Shown: positions 50,972-59,868 of the stretch, one piece after another
Layout: each line of letters opens with the position of its first letter
How positions within the stretch are numbered: the first letter of the stretch is position 1
Source of the DNA: Bacteroides ndongoniae
GTDB taxonomy: Bacteria > Bacteroidota > Bacteroidia > Bacteroidales > Bacteroidaceae
NCBI RefSeq assembly: GCF_900108345.1
Contig: NZ_FNVV01000013.1
Location: forward strand, 62,001-126,000
Length of the DNA: 64,000 bases
Reading direction: 5' to 3'
Translations under genes and position numbers: made by a program
Notes under the pieces: generated by a model
What the model was told of the DNA's origin: nothing
The model's database searches: none
Seen by the model: only the letters and a program-made list of their open reading frames with translations

Positions 50972-51763
50972 TTATTTCACGATCAACACGGTAATGGTGG
51001 TCAGCAGCGAGGCCAACGATAACCAAAAAGAGGTAGACCGCACGTTGTTCCCATTGACTGTCGATTGTCTTGCCCTGACCGAGTTAGGTTCGACATAAAC
51101 AATATCGTTCTGTTGCAGGTAGTACACGGGAGAAGCATAAAGGTCATATCCCGAATTCAGATTGACCCGGTACAGGGTCTTTTTGCCGTTTTCCTCCCGC
51201 TGTACCAGCACGTTCTCCCGTTTCCCGTAGACGGTAAGGTCCCCGGCCATGCTTAAAGCGTCCAGGAGCGTCAGCCTGTCCTTGTCGATATTGAAACGTC
51301 CGGGGTTGGCGACCTCACCCAACACGGAAACGGTCAGGTTCATGAATTCCACTGTTACTACCGGATCTTTTACGAGGTTTTTCGAGATCAACTCTTCTTT
51401 TATGCACAAGGCAATCTCCTCGCGTGTCATTCCCGCCACATGGATATGCCCCAGCACGGGAAAATCGATATTTCCATCCTTGTTTATCGTGTATCCTGAC
51501 ATTCCTTGATTGTTGGATGCTTCTGATCTTATACCGATTTGTCGGGATATAATCGGAAGGTTGAAAAGGTCCATCAACAAAGGGTCTTTGCTGTTGACCA
51601 ATATGGAAATCTTGTCTTCGGGACGTACCCTGATTTCCAATGGATTAAGAACCTGCTCTGCCATACCCGGTTTCAGGTCCGTAAAATAAGCGACTTTCGG
51701 CGCGGCACATGATCCTAGCAGGGAAGCCACGGTCAATAAGAGTAAAATGTATCTGATTTTCAT
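50972..51763 (-). CDS. wza: Wza-like outer-membrane polysaccharide export lipoprotein
   Basis: This is a 263-residue lipoprotein with lipobox LLGSC (Cys 19). It has a Poly_export domain (VRPEDKISILVNSKDP), an SLBB-like region (VSVLGEVANPGRFNID...LTLLDALSMAGDLT) and a C-terminal hydrophobic stretch of about 20 residues. It is the usual first exporter gene of the operon, followed by wzc 14 bases later. Confidence 0.93.
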   Translation of the reverse strand: MKIRYILLLLTVASLLGSCAAPKVAYFTDLKPGMAEQVLNPLEIRVRPEDKISILVNSKDPLLMDLFNLPIISRQIGIRSEASNNQGMSGYTINKDGNIDFPVLGHIHVAGMTREEIALCIKEELISKNLVKDPVVTVEFMNLTVSVLGEVANPGRFNIDKDRLTLLDALSMAGDLTVYGKRENVLVQREENGKKTLYRVNLNSGYDLYASPVYYLQQNDIVYVEPNSVRARQSTVNGNNVRSTSFWLSLASLLTTITVLIVK

Positions 51764-51776
51764 ATTTCATTGATTT

Positions 51777-52251
51777 TTATTTGTTGGTTGCCTGTCTCGA
51801 CTGAAGCTGTCCGATACGTTTCGTCAGTCGGATATTGGTGAAAGTCCATATCAGGATATCGACTAGTACGATCCAGTTTACATTCAGATAAAGGGAGAGA
51901 AGAATATTAAACAGTATGAATACGGTCGATACGGATATGACGATAATCATGACACTTCGCTGCTGCATTCCGACAGCAAGTAGTTTATGGTGGATATGGT
52001 TCTTATCCGGCAAGAACGGGTTCTTTCCGTTGCGTACCCGATGCAGATAAACCCGGACCACATCACAGCAAGGAATCAGCAGCGGGGAGAATGCCAGCAC
52101 CATCGGATTTATATGTACCGTATTATCATCTGTCCCACACATAGTCAACTTGAGACTGAGAAGACAGAGCATCATGCCAACGGTCAGGCTGCCTGTGTCA
52201 CCCATGAAAATCTTTTTTCCGTGCTCGGCATTCCCGAAAACATTGTAATAA
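51777..52251 (-). pseudogene. WecA/MraY-like sugar-1-phosphate transferase, N-terminal half lost
   Basis: The frame encodes the C-terminal part of a polyprenyl-phosphate GlcNAc-1-P transferase: YYNVFGNAEHGKKIFMGDTG at the IS junction (the GDTGS catalytic motif), then three membrane helices and LPDKNHIHHKLL, the HIHH motif. The N-terminal half with the DDxxD motif is absent because IS1380-type DNA begins at 52252. The priming step of the polysaccharide is therefore missing from this locus unless another gene replaces it. Confidence 0.85.
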
Positions 52252-52422
52252 CCTCAAATCCGCAACCGCCCTCATAAGATGACACAGAGGTCAAAAAGGT
52301 AGCGACACTGTGGCAAAAGAGGGTGCAACGCAGCAAAAATCGCCACAAAGACGCATTAAATCCCCTTACCCCACCATGCGACTTGAGGCAATACGCAAAA
52401 TCACGACCATAAGTTGTCGGTG

Positions 52423-53709
52423 TCATCCAAAGTCATTCTGGAACACATCAGCATAAGCGTTGTTGCATGAATAGATATTCAGCACATACTGCCTTGATGT
52501 CCTGACCCATTTGGCTGGCACAGAGATGAACTTGAAGACAAACGCCTTGATGCGGCTTGTTGCTTTGAGTCCGAACCTCTTCACGTCAAGCCTCGCCATG
52601 ATGAATTTATAGAAGTTGCGTATGAGTGCCGTAAGCAGAAGAAACACCGTGTTTTCTCCCATGAAGGATTTTGGAAGCCTGTTCCAGCCGAATCCGTTAT
52701 TCATGTCATCGAAGATGCGTTCCTTCCCTCCACGGAGGTTATAGAATTCGACAATCTCTTTCTCGGAAGACTCGTAGTCATTTGTAAGGATGCAGCGGTA
52801 GGTGTATTCTCCTTCCCACAGGTCGAGTTCGCCGTCTATCCGCTTCTGTCTTTGAATCACAAGACGGTATGCCTTCCCTTTCCATTTCTCGATGAGAATG
52901 GAGGCCAGCTCAAACTCAATGCCGCCCAATTCCACTTTCTTCCAACCTCTGAGGGCAAAGATGTCATTGTAGAGCGAACTGCATCGGTTGGCACGGATAT
53001 AGAAGGTCTTGCAGTGTTTAGCAATCTCTTCCACTATCTCTTCAGAACACGAGCCGCAATCAGCTCTGAAACGGTTGATCATAAGCTTGTTCTTTTCAAA
53101 CCTTTCAAAGAACCTCTTCAGCGTGTCCTTCTGGTGGAAACGGACATTTGTGTTGCCGTCGCTGTTCTCAATGCCGACAATCAAGTCGCCAATAACCGCC
53201 ACGCCAGGACGGTATCCGAGAAACTTCTTGTATGTGGGTTTCGCATCAAACTTCTCAGCCTCTATGAACTGGTGGTCGAAGTCAACGTCATACCCCTCGC
53301 CATCTTTCAGCTGCCCTGTGGACAATAGGCAATTGAGGAGCAGTGTATTCAGCATGTCTGCCGTGTTTAAGTCGTAGGTCTTGCCAGTGTCGGATGTGTA
53401 GGAAATGTTATCCTGGGTCAGTTCCTTTATGGCTCTGAGAATCGTGTCGGCACTGCATGTGCGAAGTGTCGGATGAAGCGAGAGGTGATACATCAGATGA
53501 GTGGTGACATCCTCTATGCATGAGCCGCCACAGAAATAAACGCTCATAAGCGAACGGATGATTTCGCTGTATTGATAACCATACAGCCTACATCTCATAC
53601 CGAGGGTTGAGTCGATTACAGATGAGAGATTGGAGTCAAATTGCTCCATTATTGAAAAAATTCCTCCAAAAGGAGAGAGTTTCTCAGATTTTATTGCTAC
53701 CTTTGCCAT
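52423..53709 (-). CDS. IS1380-family transposase
   Basis: This is a 428-residue DDE transposase of the IS1380 group. It starts MAKVAIKSEKLSPFGGIFSI. Other blocks are VDFDHQFIEAEKFDAKPTYK (first Asp region), NRFRADCGSCSEEIVEEIA (second Asp) and NLRGGKERIFDDMNNGFGWN (Glu region). The length is full and there is no internal stop, so the element may be active. Transcription runs towards the polysaccharide operon. Confidence 0.93.
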   Translation of the reverse strand: MAKVAIKSEKLSPFGGIFSIMEQFDSNLSSVIDSTLGMRCRLYGYQYSEIIRSLMSVYFCGGSCIEDVTTHLMYHLSLHPTLRTCSADTILRAIKELTQDNISYTSDTGKTYDLNTADMLNTLLLNCLLSTGQLKDGEGYDVDFDHQFIEAEKFDAKPTYKKFLGYRPGVAVIGDLIVGIENSDGNTNVRFHQKDTLKRFFERFEKNKLMINRFRADCGSCSEEIVEEIAKHCKTFYIRANRCSSLYNDIFALRGWKKVELGGIEFELASILIEKWKGKAYRLVIQRQKRIDGELDLWEGEYTYRCILTNDYESSEKEIVEFYNLRGGKERIFDDMNNGFGWNRLPKSFMGENTVFLLLTALIRNFYKFIMARLDVKRFGLKATSRIKAFVFKFISVPAKWVRTSRQYVLNIYSCNNAYADVFQNDFG

Positions 53710-53778
53710 GTCTGTCGGGTTTGATACATATTTTGATTTGCAACACTAAGATAGGTGAAAAATCTGACATGGCAAAAT

Positions 53779-53803
53779 CCTGAGCAACTTTTTGTTGCTC
53801 AGG
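53779..53803. other. Subterminal hairpin of the insertion sequence
   Basis: CCTGAGCAAC and GTTGCTCAGG form a perfect 10-bp stem around a T5 loop between the transposase start and the right end. It could block outside transcription from reaching the transposase. Confidence 0.7.
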
Positions 53804-53845
53804 TACTTATAAAATAAGTTAAACTAAAATGCTGCGGAATTTAGG

Positions 53846-55242
53846 TTAGTATGGTTCTTGATGCCAGAAAGATGGAAATGACCATGACTAAACTGGATAT
53901 ACAAAGTTACGATCTGAATCGGTGGATCGAAGAGGTATGCGCCAATTTTGCTGGCGATGAAAATGATATCAATCAGATTGAGCTACAACTTGACGAGAAA
54001 ATTGGTCGGGTATCTTTCGATAAGGAAAAGTGTATTGTTATCTTGTCCAATTTGTTGATGAACGCCATTAAACACAGCCCGGCTCAGTCGTCTGTTCGGG
54101 TGAAGACAGAACTGACGGAAGACGGGCAGTACATTCGGATTTCCGTTTCCGATCAAGGTATCGGACTGAAGAATGTCGATCCGGACAAGTTATTCGTACG
54201 ATTCTATCAGGGAGATTCCGAGCAGGGAGGTAGTGGCATTGGCTTGTCATATTCTAAAATACTTGTCGAACTGCACAAAGGTAAAATCGGGGCTTATAAC
54301 AATCCAGACAAAGGGGCTACGTTCTATTTCGAATTGCCGTTGTCGCAGACCATTACCCGGGACATTCCGAAGAACAATGCCTATCTGAATGAGTTGCTTT
54401 CGTCACAATCGTCTATCGATATAGCCATGCCCGACAAGGATAAGATAAGCAGTGTTCATCTGAAAGATTATGTGATATTGGTGGTGGACGATAATACAGC
54501 ATTGGTTGATTACCTGGCCGATGACCTGAAAGATTTGTTCAAGCGTGTGCTGGTGGCGTATGACGGTGAACAGGCATATAAGATAGCTTGCGAAGAGAGT
54601 CCGGACATCATTATCAGTGATGTAATGATGCCGGTTATGAACGGATATGAACTTTGCAAGGCCGTCAAGGAGAATATTGCTGTAAGCCACATTCCTTTTA
54701 TTCTGCTTACGGCCAGAAACGACGAGGATAGCCGGCAGTATGGCTATATGTTGGGAGCCGACAGCTATTTGGAGAAGCCTTTCGAAATGAAAGAGCTTCT
54801 GGCTAAGGTGGTTAATAAGTTGTATAACCGGGTGCAGACCCGTCGGCATTATCAGCAGGTTGGTGAGCAGCCTGTACTTGGTGAGAACGACCTGACGAAG
54901 AAGGATACTCTCTTTATGGATAAACTGAATCAGATTATAGTGGACAATCTGGACAATACGGAGCTCGATATTCCTTTCTTGTGCAAGCAGATCGGTATGA
55001 GCCGTGCCTCGCTGTACAATAAGCTGAAAGCTATTACCGACATGGGAGCCAACGATTACATTAATAAAATAAGGATCGAACAGGCCATGAAACTGATAGC
55101 GGAAGGTAATTTCAATTTTACAGAGATTTCCGAGAAAGTGGGATTTGCTTCGGCACGTTATTTCAGTACCTCGTTCAAGCAATATACGGGCAAGACGCCT
55201 ACTCAGTATAAGAAGGAAACAGACAGTAAGCATTCTGTCTGA
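53846..55242 (+). pseudogene. Hybrid two-component regulator, C-terminal part only
   Basis: The first in-frame residues (MVLDARKMEMTMTKLDIQSY) belong to the end of a HisKA dimerisation domain. A HATPase_c domain follows (NLLMNAIKHSP, DQGIGL, GSGIGLSYSK), then a receiver (VVDDNTALVDYL, IISDVMMPVMNGYE, LEKPFE) and an AraC HTH domain at about residues 360-455. This is the cytoplasmic half of a Bacteroides hybrid regulator. The periplasmic sensor and membrane parts are gone at the IS boundary, with a TAG in frame in the inverted repeat. It is probably non-functional. Confidence 0.85.
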
Positions 55243-55269
55243 TAATTATTTGCCTACTGCCCAGAAATA

Positions 55270-55309
55270 TTTTCCCAGTTAGAGAAATCTTTTTCCCTAA
55301 CTGGGAAAA
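55270..55309. terminator. Terminator-like hairpin after the regulator fragment
   Basis: TTTTCCCAGTTAG and CTAACTGGGAAAA are perfect 13-bp arms around a 14-nt loop. It lies 28 bases after the stop of the regulator fragment. The U-tract is better on the minus strand. Confidence 0.6.
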
Positions 55310-55505
55310 AATAATTGGGGGGATTGCTGTATCGGATTGCAGCGTGGTTTTCGGCATGTTTGAGCATAAAAATAGGCACAGATTACACACATCATCGTCA
55401 TTGCGGAAAATAACGAACCTCCTGACAAGAGGTGTGTATTCTGTACCTAAAAATGAACAGCTTTTTGAGATGTCATTAAAAGGGGCTGATTATTATATCT
55501 TTAGC

Positions 55506-55593
55506 GGAAAGAGTGGGATTCAAACCCACGGAACAGCAAAAGCCGTTCGCCGGATTTCGAGTCCGGTCCATTCGATCACTCTGGCATCTTTCC
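55506..55593 (-). tRNA. tRNA-Ser(CGA)
   Basis: The minus strand folds into a tRNA of 88 bases with acceptor stem GGAAAGA/TCTTTCC, anticodon stem CCGGA/TCCGG with loop CTCGAAA (anticodon CGA), a long type II variable arm, and T-arm GTGGG TTTGAAT CCCAC. This is typical of tRNA-Ser reading UCG. CCA is not encoded. The surrounding 55310-55505 and 55594-55789 contain no other gene. Confidence 0.95.
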
Positions 55594-55789
55594 TTCCTTT
55601 TGACGGTGCAAAGGTAAGATTTTCTTTTATTCGTTATACTTTTCCAGCTGTTTTTTTACGATTTTCTTTTCACTTTCTGCCTTATGAGCGCTAAATCGAA
55701 TCTTTGGTGAAGAAGGGCAGACTTAAGGCTTGTAAAAGACCGGAGTGAACTTTTTGGCAAAAATGTTGTTCTTTTTTTAAGATAATCTA

Positions 55790-55797
55790 TATATTTG
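55790..55797 (+). promoter_or_regulatory. Promoter of the outer-membrane barrel gene
   Basis: TATATTTG matches TAnnTTTG and lies 27 bases before the ATG at 55824. TTG at 55766-55768 is a suitable -33 element about 21 bases upstream. Confidence 0.65.
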
Positions 55798-55823
55798 TTG
55801 CAAATTCTTAAACATTTAGAGTT

Positions 55824-56402
55824 ATGAAAAAGTTTTTTGGTGTATTTTTAGTGGCTATCTGCTGTCTGGCTATGGCTACGCCTGCGCAAGCGCAACTGTT
55901 GAAGTGGGGTCTTAAAGGCGGTTTGAGTATGTCAAAACTGGACTTTAAAAACGGACCGACAAGTGACAATACTACCGGCTTCTTCATTGGCCCGATGGCC
56001 GAGTTTACTGTTCCGGTAATTGGTTTGGGCATCGACGGTGCCTTGATGTACTCGCAACGTGGTGAGGACGAATGGAAACAACAGGGTATTGAAATTCCCG
56101 TTAATCTGAAGTATACGATTGGCTTGGGTAGTATGTTGGGTGTATATGTAGCTGCCGGACCGGACTTTTTCTTTAATTTCAAAGATACTAAATGGGAAGG
56201 TTTTGATACGAAAGCTACACAAGTAGGTCTGAATATTGGTGCTGGTGTGAAGCTCATTCAACATCTGCAGATCGGTGTAAATTACCAGATTCCTTTGGGC
56301 GACAGCTTCTCATGGAAGGGAGTTGGTGAGGCTCTTGGTGATGAAATAGGTGGTAACGGAAAAACGAAGACCTGGCAAATTTCATTAGCTTATCTTTTCT
56401 AA
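55824..56402 (+). CDS. PorT-family outer-membrane beta-barrel protein
   Basis: This is a 192-residue protein with signal peptide MKKFFGVFLVAICCLAMATPAQA, then a short eight-stranded barrel pattern (LLKWGLKGGLSMSKLDF, GFFIGPMAEFTV, GIDGALMYSQRG, IEIPVNLKYTIG, VGLNIGAGVKL, WQISLAYLF) with a terminal Phe. It matches the outer_membrane beta-barrel/PorT-like group common in Bacteroidales. The precise function is unknown. It is a single-gene unit with its own promoter and a strong terminator. Confidence 0.85.
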   Translation: MKKFFGVFLVAICCLAMATPAQAQLLKWGLKGGLSMSKLDFKNGPTSDNTTGFFIGPMAEFTVPVIGLGIDGALMYSQRGEDEWKQQGIEIPVNLKYTIGLGSMLGVYVAAGPDFFFNFKDTKWEGFDTKATQVGLNIGAGVKLIQHLQIGVNYQIPLGDSFSWKGVGEALGDEIGGNGKTKTWQISLAYLF

Positions 56403-56426
56403 GAAATATATTTTCTCTTAGTTGAG

Positions 56427-56486
56427 GAGGGTGTATCAAAATTTAGGATGACTGGAGAAAGCAGTTTCCTAATTTGATACACCCTC
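56427..56486 (+). terminator. Long terminator hairpin
   Basis: GAGGGTGTATCAAAATTTAG pairs with the complementary arm at 56467-56486 over about 20 pairs with a 2-nt bulge, followed by TTTCTGTCTTTTTATC. It ends the barrel gene and precedes the priA promoter. Confidence 0.8.
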
Positions 56487-56503
56487 TTTCTGTCTTTTTA
56501 TCG

Positions 56504-56511
56504 TATCTTTG
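56504..56511 (+). promoter_or_regulatory. Promoter -7 element of priA
   Basis: TATCTTTG matches TAnnTTTG and ends only 8 bases before the priA ATG at 56520, so the transcript should start at or almost at the initiation codon. Confidence 0.65.
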
Positions 56512-56519
56512 CCGGCACG

Positions 56520-58988
56520 ATGGAAAAGTTTGTCGATGTCATATTGCCTTTGCCCCTGAATGCCTGTTTCACGTATGCCTTGCCGCCGGATATGGACGGG
56601 GAGGTGCAGATAGGCTGTCGGGTGGTTGTCTCCTTTGGCAAGAAGAAGTTCTATACGGGCATTGTGCGCAATGTGCACTTCCTGAAACCGCAGGATTACG
56701 AAGTGAAAGAAGTTTCGGCCGTGCTCGATACGCAGCCTGTGCTGCTTCCGCTCCAGTTCAAGTTCTGGGAGTGGTTGGCCGATTATTATCTCTGTACGCA
56801 GGGCGATGTGTATAAGGCAGCCTTGCCTTCGGGCCTGAAGTTGGAGAGCGAGACCGTGGTGGAGCTTAACTCGGACTTTGAGGCGACCGAACCTTTGACC
56901 GAACGCGAACAGAAAGTCTTCGACTTGCTTACTGCCGAGCCCGAACAGACTGTGACCCGGTTGGAGAAAGACAGCGGGCTGAAGAATATCCTGTCGGTAG
57001 TGAAGTCGTTGCTGGAGAAAGATGCGCTATTTGTAAAAGAAGAACTGAAGCGCACCTATAAGCCCAAGACCGAGACTCGGGTACGTCTGACCGAGGCTGC
57101 CCGCAACGAACGTCGGTTACATTTCTTTTTCGACGAACTGCAACGGCGGGCGCCGAAGCAGCTGGACTTGCTGATGAAGTACATCGAACTGTCGGGTTGC
57201 CTGGGTGGCAGGACGGTGAAGGAGGTGCCGAAGGCTGAACTGTTGCAACGTTCAGGGGCTACGCCTGCTGTCTTCAATGCGTTGGTGGAAAAAGGTGTGT
57301 TCGAGGTGTACCATTACGAAGTAGGTCGTCTCGATATGGTGTCCAGTGGGGGAGAGGAACCGCTGAACGCACTGAACGTGCATCAACAGCGGGCTTACGA
57401 CGAGATTTTGGCTTCGTTCCGGCAGAAGAATGTCTGTCTGCTGCACGGAGTCACCTCCAGCGGTAAGACCGAGATTTATATTCACCTGATTGAACAGGTC
57501 ATCCGGCAGGGTAGGCAAGTGCTCTATCTGCTTCCCGAAATCGCTCTTACCACTCAGATTACAGAACGACTGAAGCGGGTGTTCGGTTCACGATTGGGCA
57601 TCTATCACTCCAAGTTCCCTGATGCCGAACGGGTGGAAGTATGGCAAAAACAGCTGTCCGAACATCCTTACGATATTATTCTCGGTGTACGCTCGTCCCT
57701 CTTCCTGCCTTTCCAGCGGTTGGGACTGGTTATCGTCGACGAGGAGCACGAGAATACTTATAAGCAGCAAGATCCGGCTCCCCGCTACCATGCCCGCAAC
57801 GCAGCTATTGTGCTGGCGTCGATGTATGGAGCAAAGACGTTGCTGGGTACTGCTACGCCTAGTGTGGAGAGTTGGTACAATGCCACCGAGGGCGATAAAT
57901 ATGCGTTGGTTGAGCTGAAAGAAAGATACAAGGAACTGCAACTGCCCGAAATCATTCCAGTTGACATCAAGGAGCTGCAGCGGAAGAAGCGCATGAACGG
58001 CCCCTTTTCGCCTTTGCTGCTTCAGTACATGCGCGAAGCACTCGAACGGAAGGAACAGGTGATACTTTTCCAGAACCGGCGGGGATTTGCGCCTATGATA
58101 GAATGTCATACGTGCGGTTGGGTGCCGAAATGCAAGAACTGCGATGTCAGTCTGACCTATCATAAGGGGCTGAACCAGCTGACTTGCCATTATTGCGGAT
58201 ATACGCAGCCTGTCCCGCGGCAGTGCCCGGCTTGCGAAGGGGTAGATTTACGCAACCGCGGTTTCGGTACGGAGAAGATCGAAGACGATGTGAAGGTCAT
58301 TTTCCCCGAAGCACGCGTGGCGCGTATGGACTTGGATACGACCCGTACCCGTTCGGCTTACGAACGCATCATCCACGATTTTCAGCAGGGGCGTACAGAC
58401 ATTCTTATCGGTACACAGATGGTTTCCAAGGGATTGGATTTCGATCATGTCAGTGTGGTGGGCATCCTCAATGCCGACACGATGCTCAACTATCCCGACT
58501 TCCGTGCTTACGAACGTGCTTTTCAGCTGATGGCGCAGGTGGCTGGCCGTGCCGGTCGGAAGAACGGACGGGGCAGGGTGGTACTACAGACCAAGAGCAT
58601 CGACCATCCCATCATTCCGCAAGTGATGCACAACGATTTCGAGGGAATGGTTGGCGGGCAGTTGGCCGAACGTCAGATGTTCCGCTATCCACCTTATTAT
58701 CGTTTGGTGTACGTCTACCTGAAGAACCGCAACGAACAGTTGCTCGACCTGATGGCGCAGACGATGGCTTCCAAACTCCGTGCTGTGTTCGGCGCACGGG
58801 TGTTGGGACCCGACAAGCCTCCTGTGGCCCGCATCCAGACGTTGTTCATCCGTAAGATTGTGGTGAAAATCGAGATGAATGCTTCGATGGCTCGTGCCCG
58901 CCAGTTGCTCGTACAAGTGCAGCGCGAGATGGTAGCCGAGGATCGCTTCAAGTCGCTCATCGTTTACTACGACGTAGATCCGATGTAA
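56520..58988 (+). CDS. priA: Primosomal protein N', replication-restart helicase
   Basis: This 822-residue PriA is complete. The N-terminal 3'-binding domain starts MEKFVDVILPLPLNACFTYA. The helicase core has GVTSSGKTE (Walker A near residues 310-317), VIVDEEHENTYK (DEEH box), ATPSVESW, and later GTQMVSKGLDFDHV and AGRAGRKNGRGRVVLQT. The zinc-binding insert has CHTCG, CKNC, CHYCG and CPAC. It reloads the replisome at stalled forks. The start at 56520 agrees with the conserved N-terminus, which implies an almost leaderless mRNA. Confidence 0.97.
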   Translation: MEKFVDVILPLPLNACFTYALPPDMDGEVQIGCRVVVSFGKKKFYTGIVRNVHFLKPQDYEVKEVSAVLDTQPVLLPLQFKFWEWLADYYLCTQGDVYKAALPSGLKLESETVVELNSDFEATEPLTEREQKVFDLLTAEPEQTVTRLEKDSGLKNILSVVKSLLEKDALFVKEELKRTYKPKTETRVRLTEAARNERRLHFFFDELQRRAPKQLDLLMKYIELSGCLGGRTVKEVPKAELLQRSGATPAVFNALVEKGVFEVYHYEVGRLDMVSSGGEEPLNALNVHQQRAYDEILASFRQKNVCLLHGVTSSGKTEIYIHLIEQVIRQGRQVLYLLPEIALTTQITERLKRVFGSRLGIYHSKFPDAERVEVWQKQLSEHPYDIILGVRSSLFLPFQRLGLVIVDEEHENTYKQQDPAPRYHARNAAIVLASMYGAKTLLGTATPSVESWYNATEGDKYALVELKERYKELQLPEIIPVDIKELQRKKRMNGPFSPLLLQYMREALERKEQVILFQNRRGFAPMIECHTCGWVPKCKNCDVSLTYHKGLNQLTCHYCGYTQPVPRQCPACEGVDLRNRGFGTEKIEDDVKVIFPEARVARMDLDTTRTRSAYERIIHDFQQGRTDILIGTQMVSKGLDFDHVSVVGILNADTMLNYPDFRAYERAFQLMAQVAGRAGRKNGRGRVVLQTKSIDHPIIPQVMHNDFEGMVGGQLAERQMFRYPPYYRLVYVYLKNRNEQLLDLMAQTMASKLRAVFGARVLGPDKPPVARIQTLFIRKIVVKIEMNASMARARQLLVQVQREMVAEDRFKSLIVYYDVDPM

Positions 58989-59002
58989 GATTTATTTCCC
59001 TT

Positions 59003-59126
59003 TTTGATGTACACTTGTCATCCGTTTGTGGGACACTTGTACGGCTCGCGAGCCGTGCAAGTGTGGCTCGTGAGCGACACTTGTGTCTCTCGCAAGCGGT
59101 ACTTGTGTGGCTTGTGAAGCCTCTAA
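59003..59126. repeat. Palindromic repeat cluster after priA
   Basis: Within this gap the word ACTTGT occurs four times and GGCTCG/CGAGCC words alternate with it. Positions 59033-59064 form a 32-base palindrome with one mismatch, centred on GGCTCGCGAGCC. It looks like a REP-type intergenic repeat, and its strong stem could end priA transcription. The rest of the 58989-59296 gap has only the next promoter. Confidence 0.7.
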
Positions 59127-59259
59127 AATCACCTTTTATTTGCTATAAACAGAGTTTCCGAAAACCTCCTTTCATCCTTCACCTTTCACCGGAAGGTGTT
59201 GATATACAGTGAAATGCGTTGAAAGGTGAAGACTCACGCCCATTCAATGAAAAAAATGT

Positions 59260-59267
59260 TACCTTTG
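59260..59267 (+). promoter_or_regulatory. Promoter -7 element of the phosphatase gene
   Basis: TACCTTTG matches TAnnTTTG, 29 bases before the ATG at 59297. Confidence 0.65.
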
Positions 59268-59296
59268 CACGCGAATGGCATGTGCCGATGTAAACA

Positions 59297-59839
59297 ATGA
59301 TTGCAATGGAAACAGACAATAAGAAACAGCAACCGAAACATAAGATTTTGTTCGTCTGCCTGGGTAACATCTGTCGTTCTTCTTCGGCCGAAGGAGTGAT
59401 GAGACATTTGGTGGAAGAAGCAGGACTGGAGGAACAGTTTGTGATAGATTCAGCGGGTATTTTAAGTTTTCATCAGGGCGAGCTGCCCGACCCGCGTATG
59501 CGTGCCCATGCCATCCGGCGCGGTTACAACCTGACGCACCGTTCGCGTCCAGTCCGCACCAGCGACTTCTACGATTTCGACCTGATAATCGGTATGGACG
59601 ACCGCAACATCGAAGACTTGAAGGAACGTGCTCCCTCGGTGGAAACCGAGCGCAAAATACGGCGCATGACGGATTATTGCACCCGCTTTACGCATGCTGA
59701 CTACGTGCCCGATCCCTATTACGGCGGTGCCGAAGGTTTCGAATATGTGCTCGACTTGCTGGAGGATGCCTGCGCCGGGCTGCTTGAGGAATTGAGAATT
59801 GATAATGGAGAATTGATAATGGATAATGAGGAAGAGTAA
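59297..59839 (+). CDS. Low-molecular-weight protein-tyrosine phosphatase
   Basis: This is a 180-residue enzyme. The catalytic P-loop is VCLGNICRSSSAEGV (nucleophile Cys near residue 22), and the general acid lies in YVPDPYYGG. Length to the family end is about 160 residues. The final about 16 residues (ELRIDNGELIMDNEEE) are encoded by a repeated intergenic element and are not part of the fold. Starts at 59297 and 59306 are both possible. A role in dephosphorylating capsule kinases or other Tyr proteins is possible but it stands outside the capsule locus. Confidence 0.92.
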   Translation: MIAMETDNKKQQPKHKILFVCLGNICRSSSAEGVMRHLVEEAGLEEQFVIDSAGILSFHQGELPDPRMRAHAIRRGYNLTHRSRPVRTSDFYDFDLIIGMDDRNIEDLKERAPSVETERKIRRMTDYCTRFTHADYVPDPYYGGAEGFEYVLDLLEDACAGLLEELRIDNGELIMDNEEE

Positions 59840-59868
59840 TTAATAATTCTCCATTCTCCATTATCCAT
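59785..59868. repeat. GATAATGGAGAATT-type repeat
   Basis: Tandem GAATTGATAATGGA units on the left and ATTCTCCATTCTCCATTATC on the right are largely complementary, giving a long imperfect hairpin. Left units lie inside the end of the phosphatase gene and encode its tail; right units lie between the two convergent genes. This is the style of a miniature dispersed repeat or convergent terminator. Confidence 0.65.

Larger units (their letters stand above)
52252..53845 (-). mobile_element. IS1380-family insertion sequence, 1594 bp
   Basis: The element contains one transposase gene and is bounded by imperfect inverted repeats: CCTCAAATCCGCA at 52252-52264 and TGCGGAATTTAGG at 53833-53845 (11 of 13 match). 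A subterminal 10-bp hairpin lies at 53779-53803. The flanks show no target duplication (AATAA on the left, TTAGT on the right). Both neighbouring genes are truncated exactly at the element, so the boundary is probably a deletion junction instead of a simple insertion. Confidence 0.85.

Noticed and set aside
52184..52426. Minus-strand ORF spanning the left IS boundary
   Set aside because: It reads the IS end and the wecA remnant in the wrong frame. The correct frame gives the GDTGS motif.
59033..59064. Palindrome as a phage attachment site or origin
   Set aside because: It is accompanied by repeats typical of intergenic REP elements, and there is no integrase or replication gene next to it.
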